A stretch of 64,000 nucleotides of DNA from Halobacillus litoralis (GTDB lineage: Bacteria > Bacillota > Bacilli > Bacillales > Halobacillaceae), in assembly GCF_009856445.1 (NCBI RefSeq), contig NZ_WMFA01000002.1, positions 248,001 to 312,000 of the forward strand. The letters run 5' to 3'. The notes beneath the pieces were generated by a model, which saw only the letters and a list, made by a program, of their open reading frames with translations, did no database searches and was not told the origin of the DNA. Shown here piece by piece: positions 35,323 through 43,784 of this stretch; position 1 is the stretch's first letter; every line of letters begins with the position of its first letter. The position numbers and the translations under genes were made by a program.

Positions 35323-35747
35323 GGAAATTGCGTAAATATTTTTTGGAAGCTCTGATTCTATCGGTATGTGTCGGTGTGATGATCCGCGCATCCTTGCTTC
35401 TTGTGACCGGACAGCCCTTATTTTCACAGATGTTTAGTTATGCAATGAGCGTGTTGATCGCTGTAGTCTCCTGCTCCATCACGTTCTTCATTCATTTTAA
35501 GATCTTAGTGAACAGTCGTTATACGTTACGTGTGAAGTATACGGTTTCATCGGTTTTGATTTTATTCGTATATCTAATTGGCAACGTGATGTTTGGAGGA
35601 TTATCCATTGTTTCTGAGGGAGCTTTTTATGTTTATGCAGCCCTCATTTTACTGTTATCCTTCCCGCTTATTCATTATGTAAATAAGAGAATCCATAAAT
35701 ACAATCAATACTTGCATTGGAAGCAATCGAAAAACAGGAACGCGTAA
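35319..35747 (+). CDS. DUF3021 membrane protein
   Basis: A 142-residue protein with four membrane segments (about 9-28, 40-63, 72-95, 100-118) and a short basic C-terminal tail, matching DUF3021 partners of LytTR regulators. The start is either GTG at 35319, overlapping the regulator stop, or TTG at 35328, which is better spaced from GAGGTG; the two differ by three residues. Likely a membrane partner of the upstream regulator. Confidence 0.85.
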   Translation: MRKLRKYFLEALILSVCVGVMIRASLLLVTGQPLFSQMFSYAMSVLIAVVSCSITFFIHFKILVNSRYTLRVKYTVSSVLILFVYLIGNVMFGGLSIVSEGAFYVYAALILLLSFPLIHYVNKRIHKYNQYLHWKQSKNRNA

Positions 35748-35785
35748 TAGCCGTGGGCTTCTTGATATAAGATAAAGCGTAAGAA

Positions 35786-35816
35786 AAGAGGTCAGAGTAA
35801 AACACTCCGACCTCTT
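35786..35816. terminator. Bidirectional terminator between convergent operons
   Basis: AAGAGGTCAGAGT pairs with ACTCCGACCTCTT at 12 of 13 positions. It serves the DUF3021 gene on the plus strand and the ABC ATPase gene on the minus strand. Confidence 0.85.
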
Positions 35817-35823
35817 CTTCCTT

Positions 35824-36501
35824 TCAAGAAACGATTTTCCCGTCACTCATTTTCACAATACGATCCGTGTAATTCAACATTTGTTCATCATGAGTCACAA
35901 TTAGTGTCGCCATATTCTGAGTTTTAGTGACCTGTTGAATCAACGCCATCGTTTCTCTTGACCTGTTTGAATCCAAGCTGGCCGTCGGTTCATCCGCGAA
36001 AAGGATGGAAGGTTCATGGATGATGGCACGTGCCACTGCTACCCTTTGTTTTTCTCCACCGGAGAGGGAAGAGGGGTAGGCAGTTCGTCGGTGGGACATC
36101 CCTACTTCATCCAGGATTTTCTTGATCTGTTTTTGTTTTTCCTGTTTGATGCCACGACGGTCAGCGATGTCCATCATGATCGAAAGTTGTTCTTCAACCG
36201 TTAGGAAAGGGACAAGGTGGGAGCTTTGGAATACGAATCCGAAATGCTGAGCTCTAATTTTTCTCACTTGTTCTGCCTTCCATTCGGCTAGATTTTGATT
36301 ATTAAATAACACCCGGCCTTCAGAAAGTCGTTGCAGACCGGCAGCGATGGTCAAGAGTGTACTTTTTCCAGAACCTGAAGCCCCTATTAAAGCAGTGACT
36401 TCTCCTTCTTCGAGTGTCACATCCACGCCTTTTAATACCTCTTCTTCTGTGTCACCATTTTTAAATGACTTTCTTACCTGCTCTAATTGTAATCGACTCA
36501 T
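35824..36501 (-). CDS. ABC transporter ATP-binding protein (LolD/MacB-type)
   Basis: ATPase subunit of 225 residues partnering the FtsX-type permease encoded just upstream. Walker A is GASGSGKST (40-48), the signature is SSLSGGEKQR, Walker B is ILFADEPTASLD and the switch histidine is in IVTHDEQ. The start is the ATG at 36499-36501, separated from the permease stop by one base and preceded by GGGGAGG; the longer frame overlaps the permease. MacB/LolD-type pairs act as mechanotransmission systems for export or resistance rather than import. Confidence 0.93.
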   Translation of the reverse strand: MSRLQLEQVRKSFKNGDTEEEVLKGVDVTLEEGEVTALIGASGSGKSTLLTIAAGLQRLSEGRVLFNNQNLAEWKAEQVRKIRAQHFGFVFQSSHLVPFLTVEEQLSIMMDIADRRGIKQEKQKQIKKILDEVGMSHRRTAYPSSLSGGEKQRVAVARAIIHEPSILFADEPTASLDSNRSRETMALIQQVTKTQNMATLIVTHDEQMLNYTDRIVKMSDGKIVS

Positions 36502-36502
36502 G

Positions 36503-37531
36503 TCAGGCCTCCCCTTGTTGAATGGCTTGTAAAGGTTCAATTTGTTTAATCTGTAATCCTGATAAGGTAGATCCTAAGAATCCCACCACGAAAAATACAA
36601 CGGATAGTTGAACAGTGGTTGAGACCGATAAGTGATAGGGAATCGTATCAGGAGCGAAAACTTGAAAAACCTGGCTTATCAAAGCAGCAACAAGTAGTGA
36701 AGTCATGGTGATCAGGGCCATTTGACTCCAGATCATCTGGAACAAATCAGCTGTACGAATGCCTAGAGCTTTGAGTATGCCATACATAGCTATTTTTTGG
36801 ACATTCATCATATAAAAGAAGATGGAAAATAACAGGCCGCTGATCACAACGAGAAACCAGACAATCATATTCAAAGTCATTTGCTCCGCTTGATAACTGG
36901 GGATCGTCGACAAGAATTCACTTTTTGAGAATGCCTGTAATCCTCCCATGTTTTCTGTTGTCTCTTCACTATAGATCAGCTGATATTCTTTTGTTCTGAA
37001 CATGCGGTTAAAATCCTTTGAATGGATCAATGCCACAGGGGAATGGTTGAACTTCTGGTGATCGATAAAGTCGACGACTTCAAACGTTTCCTCAGACTGT
37101 GGACTGGACAGTCGGTCACCAATCTTTATGCCTTCGTCTTTTAATGAGCGGTCGAGGATGACTTCTCCACTTTTCACAGTATTAAGGAGCGGCGTTTCTG
37201 TAGCTGTCAGGAAAGCGACACTCTGTTGATTGTCGGACTGTGTTTTCAGAGCCCCCATTTGCAGTGAAAAAGCGAAGGAATGCTCATCTTCTGTTTTAAA
37301 GTCCTCCAGTTTCTGATCGTCTATATGAGACTGGGTGTAGGAATCATTAGAATCCCCGGACATATAAAACGTTCCTTCCGGTATATTTTTTATCAAGGAT
37401 ACGTTGTCCTGTGATAGTCCATCCGCCAAACCGGAAATGATGAACGTCAACATACTGATGAGGGAAACGATGGAGCCTACAATTAAAAACTTCACTTTAT
37501 TCTTTTTCATTTCTTTCCAAGCCATATACAT
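36503..37531 (-). CDS. ABC transporter permease, FtsX/MacB type
   Basis: A 342-residue permease with one N-terminal membrane span (about 12-33), a large extracytoplasmic domain (about 35-220) and three C-terminal spans in an FtsX domain (about 222-335). This is the minimal MacB/FtsX layout, not the ten-span BceB type. The start is taken as the ATG at 37529-37531 after GGAAGG; the ATG at 37543 sits too close to AAAGG. The gene begins only 25 bases after a strong terminator hairpin that carries a putative regulator-dependent promoter. Substrate unknown. Confidence 0.9.
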   Translation of the reverse strand: MYMAWKEMKKNKVKFLIVGSIVSLISMLTFIISGLADGLSQDNVSLIKNIPEGTFYMSGDSNDSYTQSHIDDQKLEDFKTEDEHSFAFSLQMGALKTQSDNQQSVAFLTATETPLLNTVKSGEVILDRSLKDEGIKIGDRLSSPQSEETFEVVDFIDHQKFNHSPVALIHSKDFNRMFRTKEYQLIYSEETTENMGGLQAFSKSEFLSTIPSYQAEQMTLNMIVWFLVVISGLLFSIFFYMMNVQKIAMYGILKALGIRTADLFQMIWSQMALITMTSLLVAALISQVFQVFAPDTIPYHLSVSTTVQLSVVFFVVGFLGSTLSGLQIKQIEPLQAIQQGEA

Positions 37532-37555
37532 GGATCCTTCCATCCTTTCTAAAAA

Positions 37556-37609
37556 AACCTTTTGTTCACTTCCCTGATTACTTTAAATCAGGGAAGTGAA
37601 CAAAAGGTT
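37556..37609 (-). terminator. Perfect 24-bp terminator hairpin between the kinase and permease genes
   Basis: Two 24-base arms match perfectly around a six-base loop, and the minus strand then reads seven T. It ends the regulator-kinase transcript ten bases after the kinase stop. The upstream arm also contains the element listed at 37580-37611. Confidence 0.95.
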
Positions 37610-37611
37610 AA
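37580..37611 (-). promoter_or_regulatory. Putative response-regulator box and -10 embedded in the hairpin
   Basis: On the minus strand TTAACCTTTTGTTCACTT (37611 to 37594) is followed, after eight bases, by TAAAGT (37585 to 37580). The same layout with exactly the same 26-base distance is found upstream of the response regulator gene at 39689-39720. A start here would fall in the second arm, so the transcript would not fold the terminator. Confidence 0.6.
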
Positions 37612-37618
37612 TGATCCA

Positions 37619-38986
37619 TTACATAGGGGGAAGAAGAATTTTAAATGTGGTTCCTTCTTCCAAGCGGCTATTTACTGAAATGCTTCCTCCATGGAGGTCG
37701 ATCACTTCCTTCACGATGGATAATCCTAAGCCTGTTCCTTGTTTGCTTCTGGCTGAGTCGGCACGGTAAAAGCGGTCAAAGATTTGTTCTTTCTCTCCGG
37801 GTCTTAAACCTATCCCTGTATCTGTAAAAGTGACTTCGATTTGATCGCCTGACTTCTTCACCACGATGTCAATATTCCCGCCCGGTTTATTATATTTAAC
37901 CGCATTGGTCAACAGGTTTTCCCAAACAGCATGAAGGAGTTCCGGATTTCCTTTCACCCACACCTCATCAAGAGAGTAGGTCAATGACAGTTGGTTTTCA
38001 TCGATCAGCCAAAAGTACTTATGAAGGAGATTTCTCAATTGGCCGGTGACATCCACGGGTTTTTCAGGAAAATCATGACCGTTTGGTTCGAGTGATGATA
38101 AGGTTAACAGCTGCTTGGATAAAGTCGACATCCTCTTTGCTTCCTCCTGAATCACTTTTAAGTACGTTTTTCGATCTTCCTCAGAAAGCGTGTGGCTTTC
38201 TAATAAACGGCTGTATCCCTGGATATTCAATAAAGGCGTCTGAATATCATGCGATACGTTGGAGACGAATGTTCTTCTCAGCTTGTCTAACTCTCCCAGC
38301 CTTGAAATCATATGCTTGAAATTTTGAGCCAGACGTCCAATTTCATCCTTCCTGTGGATGTCTAGACGGACGTCAAATCCATCTTCTCCCACTTTATTCG
38401 TAGCATGAGATAACTTCCGAACAGGGCGTATGATCATCGCCGCCCAAATGAGTACAGCGACTAAACTGAGTAGGAAAACAGCCAAACCCATCCACCCCAT
38501 GAGAATGTGTATTTCATTAAACAAAAGCTTGATGTTCGGCCGCAGGAATAGAGCATACGTAGTGCTGTTGTGAGTCAATGGCACACCTACAGAATTTTTC
38601 AGCTCATTCGCAAAAAAACCGGTCACAAAAGTTTTCTTGGGGAAATCTCTCATCCCATGATAAACCTGCCCACTAAGGACATTCTCGATCGTCGCTGATG
38701 ATAGATTTTTTTCATCAAAAGATCCACCAAAAGAACGTCTTTCTCCTTGCTGATCGACGACAAAAAGTTGATATCCTATAGAAGCAGTATGCTCGAGATA
38801 TTGATCAAGGTTCTCCTGTGTTTCTGCGTATTCAGCGATTCTGCTGGCGATTTCCATGTTTTTTGAGTCGTTTTCCGGTTTCAGGTTATTTTGATAGTAG
38901 GCATTGGCCATAAAAAAACCGATAATCGAACTGAGTAACATGATGAATAACGTGGTCACCAGAAATTTGGAATACAAGGACTTCAT
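37619..38986 (-). CDS. Sensor histidine kinase
   Basis: Membrane kinase of 455 residues: span 1 at about 8-28, extracytoplasmic sensor about 29-160, span 2 about 163-183, HAMP, HisKA with the phosphorylated H246 in VSNVSHDIQTPLLN, and a HATPase domain with N box ENLLTNAVKYNKP, DTGIGLRPGE and GTGLGLSIVK. The ATG overlaps the regulator stop by four bases. The large sensor domain separates it from intramembrane-sensing BceS kinases. It should phosphorylate the regulator encoded upstream and so control the ABC genes downstream. Confidence 0.95.
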   Translation of the reverse strand: MKSLYSKFLVTTLFIMLLSSIIGFFMANAYYQNNLKPENDSKNMEIASRIAEYAETQENLDQYLEHTASIGYQLFVVDQQGERRSFGGSFDEKNLSSATIENVLSGQVYHGMRDFPKKTFVTGFFANELKNSVGVPLTHNSTTYALFLRPNIKLLFNEIHILMGWMGLAVFLLSLVAVLIWAAMIIRPVRKLSHATNKVGEDGFDVRLDIHRKDEIGRLAQNFKHMISRLGELDKLRRTFVSNVSHDIQTPLLNIQGYSRLLESHTLSEEDRKTYLKVIQEEAKRMSTLSKQLLTLSSLEPNGHDFPEKPVDVTGQLRNLLHKYFWLIDENQLSLTYSLDEVWVKGNPELLHAVWENLLTNAVKYNKPGGNIDIVVKKSGDQIEVTFTDTGIGLRPGEKEQIFDRFYRADSARSKQGTGLGLSIVKEVIDLHGGSISVNSRLEEGTTFKILLPPM

Positions 38987-39669
38987 GAGAAAGTCACCTC
39001 TAATTTATATCCGACACCACGGACCGTAACAATTCGAATCGTAGAGGTGAGTCTGCCGAGACGTTCACGGATTCTCTTAATGTGAACGTTTAACGTTCTC
39101 TCATCCCCTTCAAAATCCAGTCCCCATATATTCTCAATCAAGGCGTCACGATTGAAGACCTGGTTCGGGCGGGAGGCTAATAGGGCTAATAATTCAAATT
39201 CTTTCAAAGGCATAAGCAAGTGCTGTTTACCGATCTGTACTTCATAGTTTCGTTGATCAATCTTCACGTCCTGTAATTGAATGACATAATTGCTCGGTTT
39301 ATCATATCTCCGTAAGACGGCCTGAACCCGGAAAATTAATTCCTTTGGTTCAAAAGGTTTGACGATATAATCGTCCGTTCCAGCCGTGTAGCCCTGCTCT
39401 TTATCATAGAGTTCACCTTTCGCTGTGAGTAAAATGACCGGAATATCGTACGTATCCCTTATTTTTTTTGTAAGCGTGTACCCATCCATTTTGGGCATCA
39501 TCACATCCACAATAGCTAAATCAATCGCCGATTCTTCCAGCAGTTCCAAGGCCTCTAAACCATTTCCGGCTTTATATGTATGGAAGCCAGCTTCCCTTAG
39601 AGTCACCCCTACAAGATTTACGATGTGAGGATCGTCATCGATGATTAAAATTGAGGTCATCACATTCAT
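38983..39669 (-). CDS. OmpR-family response regulator
   Basis: A 228-residue regulator. The receiver has DDD at 11-13, the phospho-acceptor D55 in AIVDVMMPKMDG and K104 in VKPFEP. The winged helix (about 130-226) ends RTLNVHIKRIRERLG...IRIVTVRGVGYKLEV. The start chosen is the ATG at 39667-39669 with GGAG five bases upstream; another in-frame ATG three codons later is also possible. It heads the unit regulator-kinase, and a copy of its proposed binding site overlaps its own promoter, implying autoregulation. Confidence 0.95.
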   Translation of the reverse strand: MNVMTSILIIDDDPHIVNLVGVTLREAGFHTYKAGNGLEALELLEESAIDLAIVDVMMPKMDGYTLTKKIRDTYDIPVILLTAKGELYDKEQGYTAGTDDYIVKPFEPKELIFRVQAVLRRYDKPSNYVIQLQDVKIDQRNYEVQIGKQHLLMPLKEFELLALLASRPNQVFNRDALIENIWGLDFEGDERTLNVHIKRIRERLGRLTSTIRIVTVRGVGYKLEVTFS

Positions 39670-39688
39670 CCTTTCTCCACCACTTTCT

Positions 39689-39720
39689 ATGTTACATCGT
39701 AAAAGTGAACAGAAGATTAA
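39689..39720 (-). promoter_or_regulatory. Putative autoregulatory promoter of the response regulator
   Basis: On the minus strand TTAATCTTCTGTTCACTT (39720 to 39703) is followed after eight bases by TAACAT (39694 to 39689) as -10. Sixteen of 18 bases match the element upstream of the permease gene, at the same distance from the -10. Confidence 0.62.
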
Positions 39721-39868
39721 CAACAGCCTTATTATATCTTGGATTAGGGAGGACTCTATAGTTGTATTATGTGGCATAGAGAAAGAATGTATCGGCGGCC
39801 CTGTAAAGACAGGATATACATAAATCAGCAGGGTTTAGGAACACTAGGAAAAAAAAGGTGGGAACGTT

Positions 39869-40957
39869 GTGAAAATAGCGATCATCGGAGCAGGACTTGC
39901 CGGCCTTTCGTGTGCCGTGGCATTGGAGAAACACGGCCATTCGGCTGATATTTTTGAGCAACGAAACGAAATAGGTTTAGGTTACGATATTGCAGAATTA
40001 ATGACGCCTATTCTTCATGGACCCATCAATGATTCGGTGAAATTCTTTTCTGAAACCTATGATATCCACTTCAAGCCGGCCAGCAATGTACAGAAGATCT
40101 TTGTTCATTCTGAGAACGAATCTTCCTATGTTGAAGGAAATATCGGTTTTGTGAATATGAGAGGCAGGTATGAGGACTCTTACGAGAAACAACTGGCTCA
40201 ACAGCTGGTGCATAGCACCATCCATTATGACAGCCACGCAAATTATGAAAACATCTCCAAAGAATATACCCACGTGGTCGTAGCCACGGGGGATCCACAG
40301 GATACACAGCAGATCCAGCCCTTTGACATCGCACTGCCTTCAGCTTTTGCCGGTGCTGTCGTCAAAGGTGAGTTTGTCCGGAATGAGGTACATACGTGGT
40401 TCAATAACGATTTTGCTCCCCAAGGTATGGGCTATTTGATCCCGCATTCCGAAACTCAAGCGACTCTTGTCATTGTCTTCCCACAATATAAAGACGAGTG
40501 GCTGCAGAAAAGAAGTGAGTTCTGGGAAACCATGGTGAAGGAAGCCTCCCACGCCCTTGAGCAGGAATTGGTGGTGGAGAATGAATTTACGATCAACGAT
40601 TATATCGTAGGAAAATGCCACTATCCAAGAATCGGAAACACGTTCTTTGTCGGCAACTGTTTCGGAGCTATTACTCCTTTCCTGGGTTTTGGTCAGACAG
40701 GGTCCATTCTGACTGGTATTTACGCAGCGCAGGATATTTGCGGTCATGGGGATTATGAAAAATTATGTAAACCGCTCTTCAACGATTATGAAGATTCCCT
40801 TGTCCTCCGCAGAGGGATTGAAAGATTGAGCAATCATCAGCTGGATTTAGTGACGAAGTCTCTTCATAATCCATTGATAAGGAAGATTGTGACTCGCCCG
40901 AACATGGGTGTCTTGAAAGGACTGAGCCACTTGCTGAAGCCTTTTATATCGAAATGA
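39869..40957 (+). CDS. FAD-dependent oxidoreductase (monooxygenase/reductase fold)
   Basis: A 362-residue flavoprotein. It starts with the dinucleotide-binding motif AIIGAGLAGLSCAVALEKHG and the ADP-ribose acid in DIFEQRNEIG. Near residue 260 it has HYPRIGNTFFVGNCFGAITPFLGFGQTGSILTG, equivalent to the GD and active-site loop of geranylgeranyl-reductase and PHBH-type enzymes. The GTG start follows AGGTGGG. No redox partner gene is adjacent. Substrate unknown. Confidence 0.87.
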   Translation: MKIAIIGAGLAGLSCAVALEKHGHSADIFEQRNEIGLGYDIAELMTPILHGPINDSVKFFSETYDIHFKPASNVQKIFVHSENESSYVEGNIGFVNMRGRYEDSYEKQLAQQLVHSTIHYDSHANYENISKEYTHVVVATGDPQDTQQIQPFDIALPSAFAGAVVKGEFVRNEVHTWFNNDFAPQGMGYLIPHSETQATLVIVFPQYKDEWLQKRSEFWETMVKEASHALEQELVVENEFTINDYIVGKCHYPRIGNTFFVGNCFGAITPFLGFGQTGSILTGIYAAQDICGHGDYEKLCKPLFNDYEDSLVLRRGIERLSNHQLDLVTKSLHNPLIRKIVTRPNMGVLKGLSHLLKPFISK

Positions 40958-41083
40958 ATGATAGATCTATGCGAAGGTTGATCCTGGAGGCTTCCTGACT
41001 TGACCATTCCTTAACAAAGCAGGGAAGGATCATCGATTTTCCAAATGGCTATTTCATGTAAGAAGAGGATAACGAAATAAGAG

Positions 41084-41124
41084 GGCGGTTCTCCATATAA
41101 CCAAGGGGAATCGGCCTTTTTATT
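41084..41124 (+). terminator. Probable terminator after the flavoprotein gene
   Basis: GGGCGGTTCTCC can pair with GGGGAATCGGCC using several G-T pairs and is followed by a T-rich tail. Weaker than others in the window. Confidence 0.5.
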
Positions 41125-41212
41125 TGGGAGAGTTTGGGTATGCAAGATTCAGGTAATAGATGTCCAAAGGTGCCTGGGGCAACTATGGGCGTTTAAAAAG
41201 GGGGATATCATT

Positions 41213-41398
41213 TTGGAAAAGTGGAAGTTTCTCCTCTATTCGGTCATTGCTGGACTATTAGGTGTGATGGTTACGTATATGCTCAATGAATTTAACGTTG
41301 ACTGGCCATCGTTTATAGGAATTTTTTTTGGTATTTTCATCAGTCAGTTCGTCTTCATGTTGTGGCGGCATAAGAAGGACAAACACTCTTCCATCTAG
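41213..41398 (+). CDS. Small two-span membrane protein, 61 aa, TTG start
   Basis: TTG at 41213 is about eight bases after AAGGGGGAT. The product has two hydrophobic segments (FLLYSVIAGLLGVMVTYML and FIGIFFGIFISQFVFML) joined by NEFNVDWPS and ends in a basic tail (RHKKDKHSSI). It is similar in size and topology to the product of 29706-29885. Function unknown. Confidence 0.7.
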   Translation: MEKWKFLLYSVIAGLLGVMVTYMLNEFNVDWPSFIGIFFGIFISQFVFMLWRHKKDKHSSI

Positions 41399-41482
41399 TG
41401 TCAGGGTTTGGCATTTCCCTTCTCTTTAGAGTGCTGAAGTTGCTATACTTGAGACAACTCGTTTTAAGAAGGGAAGAGGCAG

Positions 41483-42364
41483 ATGACTAAACAAACCATT
41501 GGTTTCATCGGTGCAGGTGTGATGGGGAAAAGCATGGCACGCAACTTGATGAAGGCTGGATATGATCTGAATGTGTTTACACGTACGAAAGGAAAGGCGG
41601 ACGACCTGGTAGCAGAAGGAGCAAACTGGAAGGAAAGTGTGGCTGGCCTATCTGAGCACTCTGATCTCATCATTACCATTGTTGGATACCCTTCAGATGT
41701 AGAGGAAGTTTATCTCGGCGGAGATGGAATCTTAGAGAATGCGAAGCCGGGATCGTATGTGATCGATATGACAACATCCTCTCCTGATTTGGCACAGGAG
41801 ATTGCTGAAAAAGCTGAAAAGGCTGGTATTCATGCGTATGATGCTCCTGTATCCGGCGGGGACGTTGGCGCAAGAAACGGGAAGCTCACGATCATGGTCG
41901 GTGGGAAACAGGACTATTTTGACGAAGTCCTGCCCGTCTTTCAAGCGATGGGTGAAAATATCGTCCTCCAAGGCGAAGCGGGAGCAGGGCAGCATACGAA
42001 AATGAGCAACCAAATCGCGATTGCATCCGGGATGCTAGGTGTCTGTGAAGCTATTACATATGCAGAAAAAGCCGGTCTCGATCCGAAGAAGGTGTTGAGC
42101 AGCATTGAGTTCGGTGCAGCTGGAAGTTGGTCGTTATCCAATCTCGGTCCGAGGATGATTGACGGTAACTTTGATCCGGGATTTTATGTGAAGCACTTTA
42201 TCAAAGATATGAAGATCGCCATTGATTCTGCGGAGACCATGCAGATTCCTGTTCCTGGATTGAAACTTGCGAAGCAGTTGTATGAAGAACTGAGTGAAGC
42301 AGGTGGAGATAATGATGGGACGCAGGCGTTGTATAAGTACTATCAAATGATGCCAGTCTCATAG
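41483..42364 (+). CDS. 3-hydroxyisobutyrate dehydrogenase family NAD(P)-dependent oxidoreductase
   Basis: Beta-hydroxyacid dehydrogenase of 293 residues. It begins IGFIGAGVMGKSMARNLMKAG (dinucleotide fold), has YDAPVSGGDVGARNGKLTIMVGG as the substrate-binding signature and the catalytic lysine in GAGQHTKMSNQ. RBS GAAGGGAAGAGG is upstream. No valine-degradation genes are adjacent, so it could act on another short 3-hydroxy acid or on succinic semialdehyde. Monocistronic with a terminator. Confidence 0.93.
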   Translation: MTKQTIGFIGAGVMGKSMARNLMKAGYDLNVFTRTKGKADDLVAEGANWKESVAGLSEHSDLIITIVGYPSDVEEVYLGGDGILENAKPGSYVIDMTTSSPDLAQEIAEKAEKAGIHAYDAPVSGGDVGARNGKLTIMVGGKQDYFDEVLPVFQAMGENIVLQGEAGAGQHTKMSNQIAIASGMLGVCEAITYAEKAGLDPKKVLSSIEFGAAGSWSLSNLGPRMIDGNFDPGFYVKHFIKDMKIAIDSAETMQIPVPGLKLAKQLYEELSEAGGDNDGTQALYKYYQMMPVS

Positions 42365-42407
42365 AAAAGAGTCCTTGAGGAGATTTATACTTCCAAGGAC
42401 TCTTTTC
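42364..42407 (+). terminator. Intrinsic terminator after the hydroxyacid dehydrogenase gene
   Basis: GAAAAGAGTCCTTG and CAAGGACTCTTTTC form a perfect 14-bp stem around a 16-base loop. Confidence 0.85.
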
Positions 42408-42579
42408 ATATGGGTACGATTGAAAGAGGTCCTGGTTTCCAAGTAGATAAACGACAGGGATGATTATTTAGGATTTCCTTGAATTTATCCAGCCTGACCT
42501 CACTCGTTAAAGAGCGGGATCATAAGAATTGGGCGTTTTATTCTTTAACATAAACATAAATGATTTCAAGGGTTTATTC

Positions 42580-42610
42580 TTGACCTAGAGTTAACTCTAG
42601 GCAATATACT
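42580..42610 (+). promoter_or_regulatory. MerR-type promoter/operator upstream of the aldo/keto reductase
   Basis: TTGACC (42580-42585) and TATACT (42605-42610) are 19 bp apart, the long spacer typical of MerR-activated promoters. The spacer contains the perfect 18-bp palindrome CCTAGAGTTAACTCTAGG (42584-42601). Confidence 0.88.
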
Positions 42611-42706
42611 TCACGTAAATCAATCACATTTGACTTGAATGTCTTTGATTTTTTGGCACAGAGGTTGCGTGCCGGTCAACACGAACTAAAAAAAGGAGAT
42701 GTTCTT

Positions 42707-43570
42707 ATGATGTTGAAGGAAACGTATAAGTTATCAAATGGAATCGAGATTCCTAAATTAGGTCTTGGAACATGGATGATTGACAATGACGATGTCGCAA
42801 AGGCTGTGGTGGATGCTGTGGAAATCGGTTATCGTCATATTGATACAGCTCAGGCGTATCAGAATGAAAGTGGTGTCGGAGAAGGCATTCGCACTTGTGG
42901 TGTGGACAGGGAAGACTTGTTCATTACGACAAAACTGGCTGCGGAAGTCAAATCATATGACGAAGCCGTTTCAGCCATTGATCAATCCTTGGAGACGATG
43001 GGACTGGATTATGTGGATATGATGATCATTCACAGTCCACAACCATGGAAGGACTTCGGAGGTGAAGATCGTTACTTTGAAGGAAACCGTGAAGCATGGA
43101 AAGCTCTTGAAGAAGCGTACCAAGCAGGGAAAATACGTGCGATCGGTTTATCGAACTTCCAAAAAGAAGATGTTGAAAACATTCTTAGTGCTTGTATCGT
43201 CAAACCGATGGTCAATCAGATCCTCGCTCATATTAGCAATACACCGTTCGAATTGATTCAATATACGCAGGAGCAAGACATTCTCGTGGAAGCTTATTCA
43301 CCGATCGCTCACGGAGAATTGTTAAAAAATGAAAAAGTGGTAGACCTTGCAGAAAAATACGGAGTTTCTGTACCTCAATTAAGCATTCGGTATGTCTTGC
43401 AGCTTGGACTTCTTCCACTTCCTAAAACAGCAAATCCGGAACATATGAAGAATAATGCAGATGTAGATTTCACCATTTCTGATGAGGACATGGATTTCCT
43501 GAAAAATATCGAAACCATCAAAGATTACGGTGAGGCGAGTGTCATGCCTGTATTCGGTGGGAAGTTGTAA
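42707..43570 (+). CDS. Aldo/keto reductase under MerR control
   Basis: NADPH-dependent reductase of 287 residues, with D and Y of the tetrad in HIDTAQAYQNE, K in ITTKLAAE and H in MIIHSPQPW, and the LPKTANPEHMKNN cofactor loop. The start is the first ATG at 42707, eight bases after AAAAGGAGAT. The MerR-type promoter 100 bases upstream matches the one of the regulator at 45130, so the enzyme is probably induced by an electrophile or aldehyde and detoxifies it. Confidence 0.92.
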   Translation: MMLKETYKLSNGIEIPKLGLGTWMIDNDDVAKAVVDAVEIGYRHIDTAQAYQNESGVGEGIRTCGVDREDLFITTKLAAEVKSYDEAVSAIDQSLETMGLDYVDMMIIHSPQPWKDFGGEDRYFEGNREAWKALEEAYQAGKIRAIGLSNFQKEDVENILSACIVKPMVNQILAHISNTPFELIQYTQEQDILVEAYSPIAHGELLKNEKVVDLAEKYGVSVPQLSIRYVLQLGLLPLPKTANPEHMKNNADVDFTISDEDMDFLKNIETIKDYGEASVMPVFGGKL

Positions 43571-43618
43571 TAGTCTAAATCTGAAAGTTTCACTAAATAA
43601 CATCGATTTTGGAACAGC

Positions 43619-43649
43619 AAAAAGAGGCCGAGAAATCGGTCTCTTTTTA
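43619..43649 (+). terminator. Intrinsic terminator of the aldo/keto reductase gene
   Basis: AAAGAGGCCGA pairs with TCGGTCTCTTT (G-T pair) around GAAA, followed by T. Confidence 0.88.
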
Positions 43650-43676
43650 TTTGAATATAATCCTGCCAGTTTCTTT

Positions 43677-43706
43677 AAAAAAAGACAGGCGCATCAGCAC
43701 CTGTCT
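43677..43706 (-). terminator. Intrinsic terminator of the sugar acetyltransferase gene
   Basis: On the minus strand AGACAGGTGC pairs with GCGCCTGTCT and is followed by seven T. Confidence 0.8.
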
Positions 43707-43784
43707 TCTAAACTATTTCACTTGTACGCTTTCATAAATTCGTTAGATAGCTTCCCATCGCTTCAGGAGACCGATTTCTATTTT

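Noticed and set aside
35824-39669. Bce-type antimicrobial peptide resistance module
   Set aside because: The permease is about 340 residues with four spans instead of about 650 with ten, and the kinase has a large extracytoplasmic sensor, so it is not the BceRSAB type.
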